From Tardiphaga sp. (lineage in GTDB: Bacteria; Pseudomonadota; Alphaproteobacteria; Rhizobiales; Xanthobacteraceae), in the NCBI GenBank assembly GCA_028290765.1, contig JAQGJF010000398.1, positions 1-6,212 of the forward strand: 6,212 nucleotides of DNA, given 5' to 3'. Numbering within the stretch: the first letter of the stretch is position 1; each line of letters opens with the position of its first letter. A program made the translations under genes and the position numbers. Under the pieces are notes generated by a model. The model was given only the letters and a program-made list of their open reading frames with translations. It was not told where the DNA came from and did no database searches. This document shows positions 1-5,282 of this stretch, piece after piece.

Positions 1-1026
1 CTTCTGCCGCTTCAGGCGTCGCGCCCGCGCGGTCAGTTGCGAGATCGACAGGCCGCCGGTTTCGTCGACATAGAGCGGCAGGTGTTCCAGTTCGATGGTG
101 TGGTCGCGGATCTTCTCGAACTCGCTCTCGGTGATGCCGCCGCGGCGGATCGCACTCGAGGCGATGCCGGTCTGTTCGGCGAGAATACGGGTGGCGAGCT
201 GTTCGGCCGACATTTCGCAGGAGAAGAAGCCGACGACGCCGCCATTGACCGTCTTCTGCGTGCCGTCGGGCTGCAATTCGGCGCGGTGGGCGCGGGCGAT
301 GTTGTAGGCGATGTTGGTGGCCAGCGCGGTCTTGCCCATGCCGGGACGGCCGGCGAGGACGATCAAGTCGGAGTGCTGCAGGCCGCCCATCTTGGCATCG
401 AGCTCGCGCAGCCCGGTGGCGATGCCCGACAGCCTGCCGTCGCGGCTGTAGGCGTTGGCCGCCATGTCGAGCGCGGTCTTCATGGCCTGCGAGAAGCGCT
501 GGAAGCCGCCGTCATAGCGGCCGGATTCGGCGAGTTCGTACAGCCGGCGTTCGGCGTCCTCGATCTGGGCGCGCGGCGCGAAATCGACCGGCGCGTCGAA
601 GGCGACATTGACCATGTCCTCGCCGATCCGGATCAGATCGCGGCGCAGCGCCAGCTCGTAGATCGTCCGGCCATAATCATGGGCGTTGATGATGGTGGTC
701 GCCTCGGCGGCGAGGCGGGCGAGGTATTGGCCGACGGTCATGCCGCCGATGTCGGTGTCGGCGGGAACGAACGTCTTCAGGGTGACGGGGGTGGCGACCT
801 TGCCGGCGCGGATCAGGCTGCCGGCAGTCTCGAAGATGGTTTGATGGATCGGTTCGAAGAAGTGCTTCGGTTCCAGGAAGTCCGACACCCGGTAGAACGC
901 ATCGTTGTTGACCAGGATGGCGCCCAGCACGCTCTGTTCGGCCTCGATATTGTGCGGCGCGGTCCGGTAGGCCGGAGCGTTCGCGTCGGGAGCAAGTTTC
1001 AGAACGTTGGAATCGAATGCGGCCAT
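1..1026 (-). CDS. dnaB: Replicative DNA helicase DnaB, N-terminal 342 residues (3' end outside window)
   Basis: DnaB is the hexameric ATP-dependent helicase that unwinds DNA at the replication fork and recruits primase. The visible part starts MAAFDSN and has the family N-terminal domain (about residues 22-125, with PHNIEAEQSVLGAIL near 24-38). The linker helix follows (about 150-180). The RecA-like ATPase domain opens at about 200, with the Walker A loop GRPGMGKT at 226-233 and the FFSCEMS segment at 267-273, where many homologues have FFSLEMS. An insert of roughly 15 residues (about 247-262) before that segment is, as I recall, typical of alphaproteobacterial DnaB. The frame is still open at position 1, so about 150 residues, including Walker B, lie off the left edge. 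ATG at 1026 fits the family start, but no clear Shine-Dalgarno precedes it. In related genomes dnaB follows rplI; here other genes lie between them. Identification is secure. Confidence 0.97.
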   Translation of the reverse strand, partial: MAAFDSNVLKLAPDANAPAYRTAPHNIEAEQSVLGAILVNNDAFYRVSDFLEPKHFFEPIHQTIFETAGSLIRAGKVATPVTLKTFVPADTDIGGMTVGQYLARLAAEATTIINAHDYGRTIYELALRRDLIRIGEDMVNVAFDAPVDFAPRAQIEDAERRLYELAESGRYDGGFQRFSQAMKTALDMAANAYSRDGRLSGIATGLRELDAKMGGLQHSDLIVLAGRPGMGKTALATNIAYNIARAHRAELQPDGTQKTVNGGVVGFFSCEMSAEQLATRILAEQTGIASSAIRRGGITESEFEKIRDHTIELEHLPLYVDETGGLSISQLTARARRLKRQK

Positions 1027-1103
1027 GGCTTTGAACGGTTCTTCGGATTGGTCGGATGCGGGGGGCGCATAAAGCGCTACTCCAGCTCGGAGTGAAAGCT
1101 GGA

Positions 1104-1139
1104 TCGACCCATTATGCACGATTCGAATCAAATTCAGTG
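1104..1139 (-). promoter_or_regulatory. Candidate dnaB promoter with two abutting GANTC sites
   Basis: On the minus strand a good -10-like hexamer, CATAAT, occupies 1116-1111, about 85 bases upstream of the dnaB ATG. The palindrome GATTCGAATC (1120-1129) sits three bases upstream of it and consists of two adjoining GANTC sites, the target of the alphaproteobacterial CcrM methyltransferase. The -35 region is poor (CACTGA at 1139-1134 with a 17-base spacer). A weak -35 with GANTC between -35 and -10 is the layout known for GcrA/CcrM-controlled promoters in Caulobacter. Transcription would start near 1104. This is a prediction from sequence only. Confidence 0.35.
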
Positions 1140-1177
1140 GATGAAACCCGGTCATGGCGCATTGCGCTTGACGCCAT

Positions 1178-1207
1178 TTCGGGGCGCGATGGGAACCCCG
1201 AATTTTT
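1178..1207 (+). terminator. Terminator-shaped hairpin on the plus strand
   Basis: TTCGGGG (1178-1184) pairs perfectly with CCCCGAA (1196-1202) around an 11-base loop, and TTTTT follows at 1203-1207. This has the form of a rho-independent terminator for rightward transcription. A second stem, ATGGCG (1154-1159) with CGCCAT (1172-1177), abuts it upstream. No rightward gene is visible to the left of it, only dnaB in antisense, so its role is unclear. It could end antisense transcription or a short RNA. Confidence 0.35.
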
Positions 1208-1315
1208 CTTCAATGATTTGAGAAAATTTCGCCGCGGGCTGAACCTTGCAGTGCGACACGCACACTCATTCAGACGGTGACGCGTTTCACCGGAGGCGGC
1301 CAGAGCAGGGCGAGA

Positions 1316-1438
1316 TCATATCAAGATGAGATAGATCAACGCGATCAGGCCGGCCGTCACACTGGTGGCGATCAACGCGTAGTCGATAGCGACGCTGGTC
1401 GACAGTTTGGGAGACGGTTTTGGTGGGTTCTTGATCAT
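1316..1438 (-). CDS. Small hydrophobic protein resembling a Flp-pilin core (40 aa)
   Basis: This 40-codon frame runs from ATG at 1438 to TGA at 1316-1318. The protein has a short Pro/Lys-rich head (MIKNPPKPSPK, residues 1-11) and then one hydrophobic segment from about residue 16 to the end. VAIDYALIA at 16-24 resembles the ATAIEYGLIA core of Flp/Fap-type type IVb pilins. The glycine needed for prepilin peptidase cleavage and the usual Glu5 are missing (Thr and Asp in their places), so processing as a pilin is doubtful; it may simply be a small inner-membrane protein. An in-frame stop four codons upstream fixes the ATG as the only likely start. No Shine-Dalgarno is visible. About 77% of third codon positions are G or C, which favours real coding. 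A perfect CRP-type palindrome lies just upstream. The pilin likeness is by eye only. Confidence 0.5.
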   Translation of the reverse strand: MIKNPPKPSPKLSTSVAIDYALIATSVTAGLIALIYLILI

Positions 1439-1471
1439 GCTGCCGGTTTAGGACGACCGGAATTTTCCTTC

Positions 1472-1487
1472 TGTGAGCCAAATCACA
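1472..1487. promoter_or_regulatory. Perfect CRP-type palindrome TGTGA-N6-TCACA
   Basis: TGTGA (1472-1476) and TCACA (1483-1487) are separated by six bases, which is the exact consensus core recognised by CRP-family regulators. The flanks extend the match: TTC on the left and TTT on the right of the plus strand. It lies in an AT-rich island (about 1461-1510) in otherwise GC-rich DNA, upstream of the minus-strand small frame (ATG 1438) and also upstream of the weak plus-strand frame at 1584. Its centre (1479.5) is 41.5 positions from the A of the minus-strand ATG. Which regulator binds it in this organism is unknown. Confidence 0.5.
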
Positions 1488-1583
1488 TTTGTTGAAAAAT
1501 TTTTGACCAATGTCGCCGAACCGACTCGACCGGTCGGGGTTGGTCCAAACCCGGAAAGCCACCGGAAAGGCGAGAGCTAGACA

Positions 1584-1802
1584 ATGTTCCAGTACCGACG
1601 GATCTCCTCGCGGAATTGGCGTGCCGGCGTCAGCGTCAGGTCATGGCTGTCGATCCTGGTCGACACGTTCGAGAAAACATCCCAAACGAATCTTCGCGCG
1701 GTTCCCTGCGAGGACCGAGTGTTGGCGGCGTTCAAGGCCCAGCTCGCACGGCCGGCGCCGCCGCGAAGCCTCCGGGAGCCGGATTCCCGGCGCCTCCACT
1801 GA
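1584..1802 (+). CDS. Doubtful hypothetical protein (72 aa)
   Basis: I do not recognise this frame. It begins with ATG at 1584, directly after an in-frame TAG (1578-1580), with a purine-rich AAAGGCGAGAG just upstream that could serve as a weak ribosome-binding site. The product is Arg-rich and soluble-looking: the first half (MFQYRRISSRNW, then a Val/Leu/Trp-containing stretch to about residue 40) reads like protein, and the last third is Pro/Arg-rich. By my count about 80% of codons end in G or C, similar to real genes here, but overlapping frames in this GC-rich DNA can show that too. It runs toward the 3' end of cfa. It is either a lineage-specific small gene or a chance frame. Confidence 0.25.
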   Translation: MFQYRRISSRNWRAGVSVRSWLSILVDTFEKTSQTNLRAVPCEDRVLAAFKAQLARPAPPRSLREPDSRRLH

Positions 1803-1843
1803 ACCGGCCGGCCGTTGTCGCGCCCCGGACGGCGGCTATCGGC

Positions 1844-3094
1844 TCATTCACCCGCGAGCTGAAGTTTGGGACGCAGACCATGCTCCACCTCGCGCAGTTT
1901 GGCCTCTTCGCGCGTGATGTAATCCCGCGTCATCGGCACCACCCCCTGGCGCTTGGTGAGCTGGATCTGGAACACCATCACGTTCTGCTTGCGGAACGAC
2001 ATTTCGGACGAGGCCAGATAAAACTCCCACATCCGCGCGAAGCGCTCGTCGTAAAGCCGCACTGCTTCCTCCCGCCGCGCCAGGAAACGCTCGCGCCACG
2101 CCTTGAGGGTTTCCGCGTAGTGCAGCCGAAGGATTTCGATATCGCAGATCAGGAGTCCGGCGCGCTCGATCGCCGGCACCACTTCGGAGAGGGCCGGGAT
2201 ATAGCCGCCGGGAAAAACGTATTTTGCGATCCAGGGGTTGGTGATGCCGGGGCCTTCCGACCGGCAGATCGAGTGCAGCAGCATCACGCCGTCGTCGCTC
2301 ATGAGCTCGGCGCAGCGCTTGAAATAGGTGTCGTAATGATCGACGCCGACGTGCTCGAACATGCCTACCGACACCACGCGATCGAACGGGCCGGGTATGT
2401 CGCGATAGTCCTCCAGCAGGAACCTGGCCGACGATGCCAGGTTCTTCTCGCCGGCACGCGTATTTGCCACCTGCAATTGTTCTCTCGACAGCGTGACGCC
2501 GGTGACGTCGGCACCGGTCATTTCCGCCAGATACAGGCCGAGACCTCCCCAACCAGAGCCGATGTCGAGGACGCGGTGGCCATGCCGGATCAGGAGTTTG
2601 GCGGCGAGATGGCGCTTCTTGGCGAGTTGGGCATCGTCCAGCGTCGCGTCGGGCCGTTCGAAATAGGCGCAGCTGTATTGCTTGTCGGCGTCAAGAAACA
2701 GCGAGTAGAGCCGCCCATCGAGGTCGTAATGACGCTCCACATTGTTCTTGGAGCGGCCGGGCGGATTGAACTGCTGGGCGTGGCGGACCAAATAGCGCAG
2801 CCACCATTGCAGTTTGGCCCAGCGTGGCAGCATGTCGGGCTGGTTGAGCGCGACCGCGAGCACGTCGGCCATCGTGCCGCGCTCAATCACGAGGGTGCCG
2901 TCCATGTAGAGCTCACCCAGCGCAAGTTCGGGATCGAGGAGGATCCTTTGCTCGGCCGCCTTGGTCAGGAACCGTACCGCGACCGGGTCGCCCGTACCGT
3001 CCCCGCAGGTGAACGTGGCCCCGCTCGCGGTCGCGAACGTTATCGAACCACGCCGGATGAACCGGCTCATAAAAAATCGCAACAAACGGTCCAT
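1844..3094 (-). CDS. cfa: Cyclopropane-fatty-acyl-phospholipid synthase (416 aa)
   Basis: This enzyme transfers a methylene group from S-adenosylmethionine onto the double bond of unsaturated acyl chains in membrane phospholipids, a change linked to acid, desiccation and stationary-phase tolerance. Numbering from ATG at 3094, the N-terminal lipid-binding domain covers about residues 1-125. The catalytic domain carries YSCAYF (140-145), the SAM-binding loop VLDIGSGWGG (175-184), VSVGMFEHVG (241-250) and LHYAETLKAW (324-333). Cys142, Glu247, His274 and Tyr326 match residues known from the E. coli enzyme (Cys139, Glu239, His266, Tyr317), so it looks active. The length is close to the usual 380-420. 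I chose ATG 3094 because GGGGA lies five bases upstream; an in-frame GTG at 3106 adds four residues but has no ribosome-binding site. It is divergent from the haem-protein gene and has no clear terminator downstream. Identification is secure. Confidence 0.95.
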   Translation of the reverse strand: MDRLLRFFMSRFIRRGSITFATASGATFTCGDGTGDPVAVRFLTKAAEQRILLDPELALGELYMDGTLVIERGTMADVLAVALNQPDMLPRWAKLQWWLRYLVRHAQQFNPPGRSKNNVERHYDLDGRLYSLFLDADKQYSCAYFERPDATLDDAQLAKKRHLAAKLLIRHGHRVLDIGSGWGGLGLYLAEMTGADVTGVTLSREQLQVANTRAGEKNLASSARFLLEDYRDIPGPFDRVVSVGMFEHVGVDHYDTYFKRCAELMSDDGVMLLHSICRSEGPGITNPWIAKYVFPGGYIPALSEVVPAIERAGLLICDIEILRLHYAETLKAWRERFLARREEAVRLYDERFARMWEFYLASSEMSFRKQNVMVFQIQLTKRQGVVPMTRDYITREEAKLREVEHGLRPKLQLAGE

Positions 3095-3406
3095 GGAAGT
3101 CCCCACGGTGACCGATCACGCGCACGCTAGAATATTGTCCGTCCCGCCATGCACGAGATCAAGATTGTCCCACTCCTACCCGGCAAGAGTATAATAATAA
3201 TGGTCGAACGCCTCCGCCAGTGCATTGGCCGCAAGGCGGATATCTCGAATTGTTCCGTTCACGCGGTTGCGTCATATGTGCGCTTCCATTCGCGGGATAA
3301 TCGGCTAAAAGGTGACCGCCGCGGCCGGTGTGGTGGCTCGGAGGTTCTCTGGCAGGCGAACCTCGAACCCAGGCGCTCGCGCGATTTTCGCATCTGGAGA
3401 GCAAGA
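3095..3406. other. Divergent intergenic region between cfa and the haem-protein gene
   Basis: This stretch must hold the promoters of both genes. ATTGTCC occurs twice in the same orientation (3134-3140 and 3164-3170), exactly 30 bases apart, about three helical turns, as might suit a regulator. A perfect TATAAT (3190-3195) and a GATAAT (3296-3301) are candidate -10 elements for rightward transcription. No convincing leftward -35/-10 pair for cfa was found, nor a general-stress GGAAC-N16-CGTT sequence. Two hairpins would lie in a long leader of the haem-protein gene: TCCGCC 3213-3218/GGCGGA 3235-3240 and GAGGTTC 3341-3347/GAACCTC 3358-3364. The frame of the haem protein is open back to 3149, but this part does not look like protein. 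Confidence 0.5.
3165..3195 (+). promoter_or_regulatory. Candidate promoter for the haem-protein gene
   Basis: The -10 hexamer TATAAT (3190-3195) is a perfect sigma-70 consensus and stands out in this GC-rich DNA. TTGTCC (3165-3170) could be the -35, but the 19-base spacer is longer than ideal. The start would be near 3202, leaving a leader of about 205 bases. GATAAT at 3296-3301 is an alternative without a good -35. Confidence 0.3.
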
Positions 3407-4519
3407 ATGTTGAGCCGAGCGCTCATTATAGCGACGGTGATGCTTCTGATCGGCTGTTTGACGGCGATCCCGGTGCAGGCGGAAAATCTCGAGGCCGGCA
3501 AAAGCCCCTCCCAGATTTTCGCCGGCACCTGTTCGGCCTGCCACAAGGGCATGCGCGGCCTGCTCAAAACGGTGGCGCCGGGATCTCTGCCCGGCTTTCT
3601 GCGCCAGCATTACACCACCTCCAGCGAGATGGCCGCGATGTTGAGCGCCTATGTGCTGTCCAACGGTGCGACCGATACGCGGCCCGGCGGCGGCTTGACC
3701 AAGCAGGGCAAGGACGCGAAATCGGAGCCGAAGCCCGCCGTGGCGACGGAGCAGGCCGAACCGCGTCCCGGCCGCAGGCCGCGTCCCGGCGACGCCGGCA
3801 AGCCCGACGCGGATGGGCTGGCGGCCCAGCAGGGGGAACCCAGGGGCGAGCCTGGCGCGCATCCTGGACGCAACGCCAAGCGGCTTGCCCGGCCGGGCGC
3901 GGACACCCCCGAGGCGGCCAAGCCGGCCGGCGAGGGGCAGCCGCCCTCGGCCGCGACCGAAGACACCGGTCCCGGGGGGAGGCCATTGTCGGCCAAGCAG
4001 AAGTTGAGCAAACGGGGCAAGCCGGGCAGGGAAGAACCGCCCAAGAACGATGCCGGTGCCGCCAAAACCGAGCCGGCCAAGGACGAGCCGCCGAAGGGCG
4101 ATACCGCGAAGACCGAAGTGGCCCCCAAGGATGAGGGGGCCAAAACCGGTGGCGCGAAGCCTGCGGACGAGGGCAAGCCTGAGACCGCCAAAACCGAAGC
4201 CACCAAGCCCGAGGGAGCCGGAACCGAGGCGGCAAAGCCCGAGACTGCCAAGGGTGAGGCGAGCCGGGGCGAGACGTCTTTGAGAGCCGATCCGGTACCA
4301 GCGGTTACTCCGGCGCCGAAGCCGACCGAGGGCGAGGCCAAGCCGTCGCAGACGACAACACCGGCCCCGGCATCGCCGGCGGCCTCGGTCGCTTCCGAAC
4401 CGCCGGCCGCGGCGCCGCCTCAAGCTGCCAAGCCGGCATCGGCTGCCGCGGAGGCCTCCGCGCCACCGGCGCCGCCAGTGGCTCCCGCCGGGCCGCCGGC
4501 GCCACCGATCTCGCAATAA
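3407..4519 (+). CDS. Exported c-type cytochrome-like protein with long Ala/Pro/Lys/Glu-rich tail (370 aa)
   Basis: This gene encodes a protein exported to the periplasm with one covalent haem c site. A signal peptide covers residues 1-25, with a signal-peptidase I-like end at VQA before Glu26. LIGC at 14-17 also fits a lipobox, so a lipoprotein is possible. The haem motif CSACH is at 42-46 and a short helical segment HYTTSSEMAAMLSAYV follows at 68-83. Met75, Met78 or His68 could be the second haem ligand. The cytochrome-like domain is only about 55 residues, much smaller than usual class I cytochromes. From about 95 to 370 the chain is low-complexity: an Arg/Gly/Pro-rich part (about 119-165), AK-[TP]-E type repeats (about 218-290) and a Pro/Ala-rich end (about 295-370). 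The start is ATG 3407, with GGAGA six bases upstream. Electron-transfer partners are unknown. The haem site is clear; the function is not. Confidence 0.85.
   Translation: MLSRALIIATVMLLIGCLTAIPVQAENLEAGKSPSQIFAGTCSACHKGMRGLLKTVAPGSLPGFLRQHYTTSSEMAAMLSAYVLSNGATDTRPGGGLTKQGKDAKSEPKPAVATEQAEPRPGRRPRPGDAGKPDADGLAAQQGEPRGEPGAHPGRNAKRLARPGADTPEAAKPAGEGQPPSAATEDTGPGGRPLSAKQKLSKRGKPGREEPPKNDAGAAKTEPAKDEPPKGDTAKTEVAPKDEGAKTGGAKPADEGKPETAKTEATKPEGAGTEAAKPETAKGEASRGETSLRADPVPAVTPAPKPTEGEAKPSQTTTPAPASPAASVASEPPAAAPPQAAKPASAAAEASAPPAPPVAPAGPPAPPISQ
4058..4276 (+). repeat. Degenerate in-gene repeats encoding AK-[TP]-E units
   Basis: Within the tail of the haem-protein gene, short units coding Ala-Lys-Thr/Pro-Glu or close variants recur irregularly over residues 218-290. 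The DNA unit GCCAAAACCGA occurs at 4061 and 4187, and a related GGCCAAAACCGG occurs near 4139. Such repeats are prone to slippage, so the tail length may vary between strains. Confidence 0.6.
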
Positions 4520-4523
4520 ATTC

Positions 4524-4545
4524 CCGGCATCGACAATGATGCCGG
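4524..4545 (+). terminator. Hairpin directly after the haem-protein stop codon
   Basis: CCGGCATC (4524-4531) pairs perfectly with GATGCCGG (4538-4545) around a six-base loop, four bases after the TAA. There is no T-run, so it is more likely a 3'-end stabilising hairpin or an aid to termination than a terminator on its own. Confidence 0.35.
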
Positions 4546-4555
4546 ACGACCGGTC

Positions 4556-4590
4556 AACAAAAAGCCCGGCCTGATCAGGCCGGGCTTTGC
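4556..4590 (-). terminator. Perfect-palindrome bidirectional terminator between convergent genes
   Basis: Positions 4561-4588 form a perfect 28-base palindrome, with the arm AAAGCCCGGCCTGA mirrored without mismatch. Read on the minus strand it is followed by TTTTTGTT, a proper U-tract 43 bases after the rplI stop, so it should end the rplI transcript. On the plus strand only CTTTGCTGT follows, so termination of the haem-protein transcript would be weaker. A small extra stem (ACGCTC 4608-4613/GAGCGT 4620-4625) lies between it and rplI. Confidence 0.85.
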
Positions 4591-4630
4591 TGTCGGGTGA
4601 TGTGCGGACGCTCTGGAACGAGCGTGCGCC

Positions 4631-5230
4631 TTACTTCTCGGCGGAGGCTTCTTCCGGCGCGTCGTCGCCGTGCTGGGCTTCCGGATCGAAGAACTCTCCG
4701 GCGGCGGCAAGCGCCTCGGCGGCGGCGTCCTGGTCTTCCTGCCGGGTAGAGATGTCTTCGCCGCGGTTGATGCGCGCGGCCTCGTCGGCGCTGCGCGCGA
4801 CGGTGACGGTGACGCCAACTTCGACTTCCGGATGGATGGCGATCTCGATCTTGTGCTGGCCGATGGTCTTGATCGGCGCATCGAGCAACACCTGGCTGCG
4901 GCTGAAGGTAACGCCGTCGCTCTCGAACGACGCGATGATGTCGCGGACCGAGACCGATCCGAACAACTGTCCGGTTTCCGAGGCCTGACGCAGCACGACG
5001 ACGTTGCGGCCATCGATCTTCTCGGCGACCTTGGCGGCTTCGCCCTTGGCCTGCAGGTTGCGGGCTTCGAGATCGGCCTTCATGCCTTCGAACTTGGCGC
5101 GGTTGTCGGTGGTGGCGCGAAGCGCCTTGCCGCGCGGCAGCAGGAAGTTGCGGGCAAAACCGTCCTTGACGCGGACGACTTCACCCATATGGCCAAGCTT
5201 GGCGACACGTTCCAGCAAAATGACTTCCAT
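4631..5230 (-). CDS. rplI: 50S ribosomal protein L9 (199 aa)
   Basis: L9 binds domain V of 23S rRNA near the base of the L1 stalk and helps maintain the reading frame. The N-terminal domain (about 1-52) starts [17 protein letters not shown] and contains the family signature with [14 protein letters not shown] at 21-34. A charged connecting helix runs from about 41 to 75. The C-terminal domain (about 76-148) contains LFGSVS (89-94) and [14 protein letters not shown] (123-136). An acidic, Ala/Glu-rich tail (about 150-199) makes it longer than the roughly 149-residue E. coli protein; such tails are usual in alphaproteobacteria. ATG 5230 is chosen because AGGAGA lies five bases upstream; the 41 residues open in frame before it do not belong to the family. 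It lies 52 bases after the DUF2232 gene, probably in the same operon, and has a strong terminator downstream. Identification is secure. Confidence 0.98.
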   Translation of the reverse strand: MEVILLERVAKLGHMGEVVRVKDGFARNFLLPRGKALRATTDNRAKFEGMKADLEARNLQAKGEAAKVAEKIDGRNVVVLRQASETGQLFGSVSVRDIIASFESDGVTFSRSQVLLDAPIKTIGQHKIEIAIHPEVEVGVTVTVARSADEAARINRGEDISTRQEDQDAAAEALAAAGEFFDPEAQHGDDAPEEASAEK

Positions 5231-5282
5231 GTTTTTCTCCTGTTGGTCTTTGAGGTGTTGGGGTTGAGGAAAGGGAAAATTG

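Larger units (their letters stand above)
1027..1315. other. Noncoding region upstream of dnaB
   Basis: I see no convincing gene here. The stretch holds the candidate dnaB promoter and about 78 bases of leader. A small hairpin in the leader (ATGCG at 1056-1060, CGCAT at 1066-1070, G-run loop) may affect translation, since dnaB lacks a clear ribosome-binding site. Two further hairpins lie at 1154-1177 and 1178-1202, the second followed by T5 on the plus strand. A 6-bp hairpin (CGGTGA 1275-1280, TCACCG 1287-1292) lies 24 bases downstream of the small minus-strand frame ending at 1316, but it has no T-run on either side. Read-through from that frame into dnaB is therefore possible. Confidence 0.6.
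1439..1843. other. Mostly noncoding region between cfa and the small minus-strand frame
   Basis: Apart from the CRP-type site and a doubtful 72-codon plus-strand frame, I find no clear gene. Structures seen are an imperfect hairpin spanning 1503-1548 (outer TTGACCAA/TTGGTC-C-AA, inner CCGAC/GTCGG) and a 6-bp stem CCGGGA (1772-1777)/TCCCGG (1785-1790) downstream of cfa. The latter has no T-run on the minus strand, so it is not a standard cfa terminator. GANTC sites occur at 1523, 1690 and 1782. Confidence 0.5.

Noticed and set aside
37..1095. Long plus-strand open frame (352 codons) opposite dnaB
   Set aside because: It is the antisense shadow of dnaB in GC-rich DNA; the dnaB product on the minus strand is unmistakable and this frame shows no recognisable domain.
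1119..1130. GATTCGAATC, similar to a tRNA T-loop
   Set aside because: No acceptor stem, anticodon arm or D-arm can be drawn around it. It is better explained as a palindrome of two GANTC sites.
1287..1562. Minus-strand 91-codon frame overlapping the mini-protein and the CRP-type site
   Set aside because: Its product is a charged, motif-free sequence in a different frame from the hydrophobic 40-residue product, and it runs through the AT-rich regulatory island.
1616..3130. Plus-strand open frame of 504 codons over cfa
   Set aside because: It is a shadow of the cfa gene: the composition is Gly/Ala/Arg/His-rich without motifs, while the minus strand carries all CFA synthase signatures.
3149..3406. 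N-terminal extension of the haem protein (in-frame starts at 3149 and 3200)
   Set aside because: It would bury the signal peptide in the interior. The ATG at 3407 has a well-spaced GGAGA and begins the signal peptide directly.
3305..4516. Minus-strand open frames (403 and 230 codons) opposite the haem-protein gene
   Set aside because: They are antisense to the low-complexity tail and consist of Arg/Gly or Ser/Gly/Pro repeats. The plus strand has a good ribosome-binding site, a signal peptide and CXXCH.
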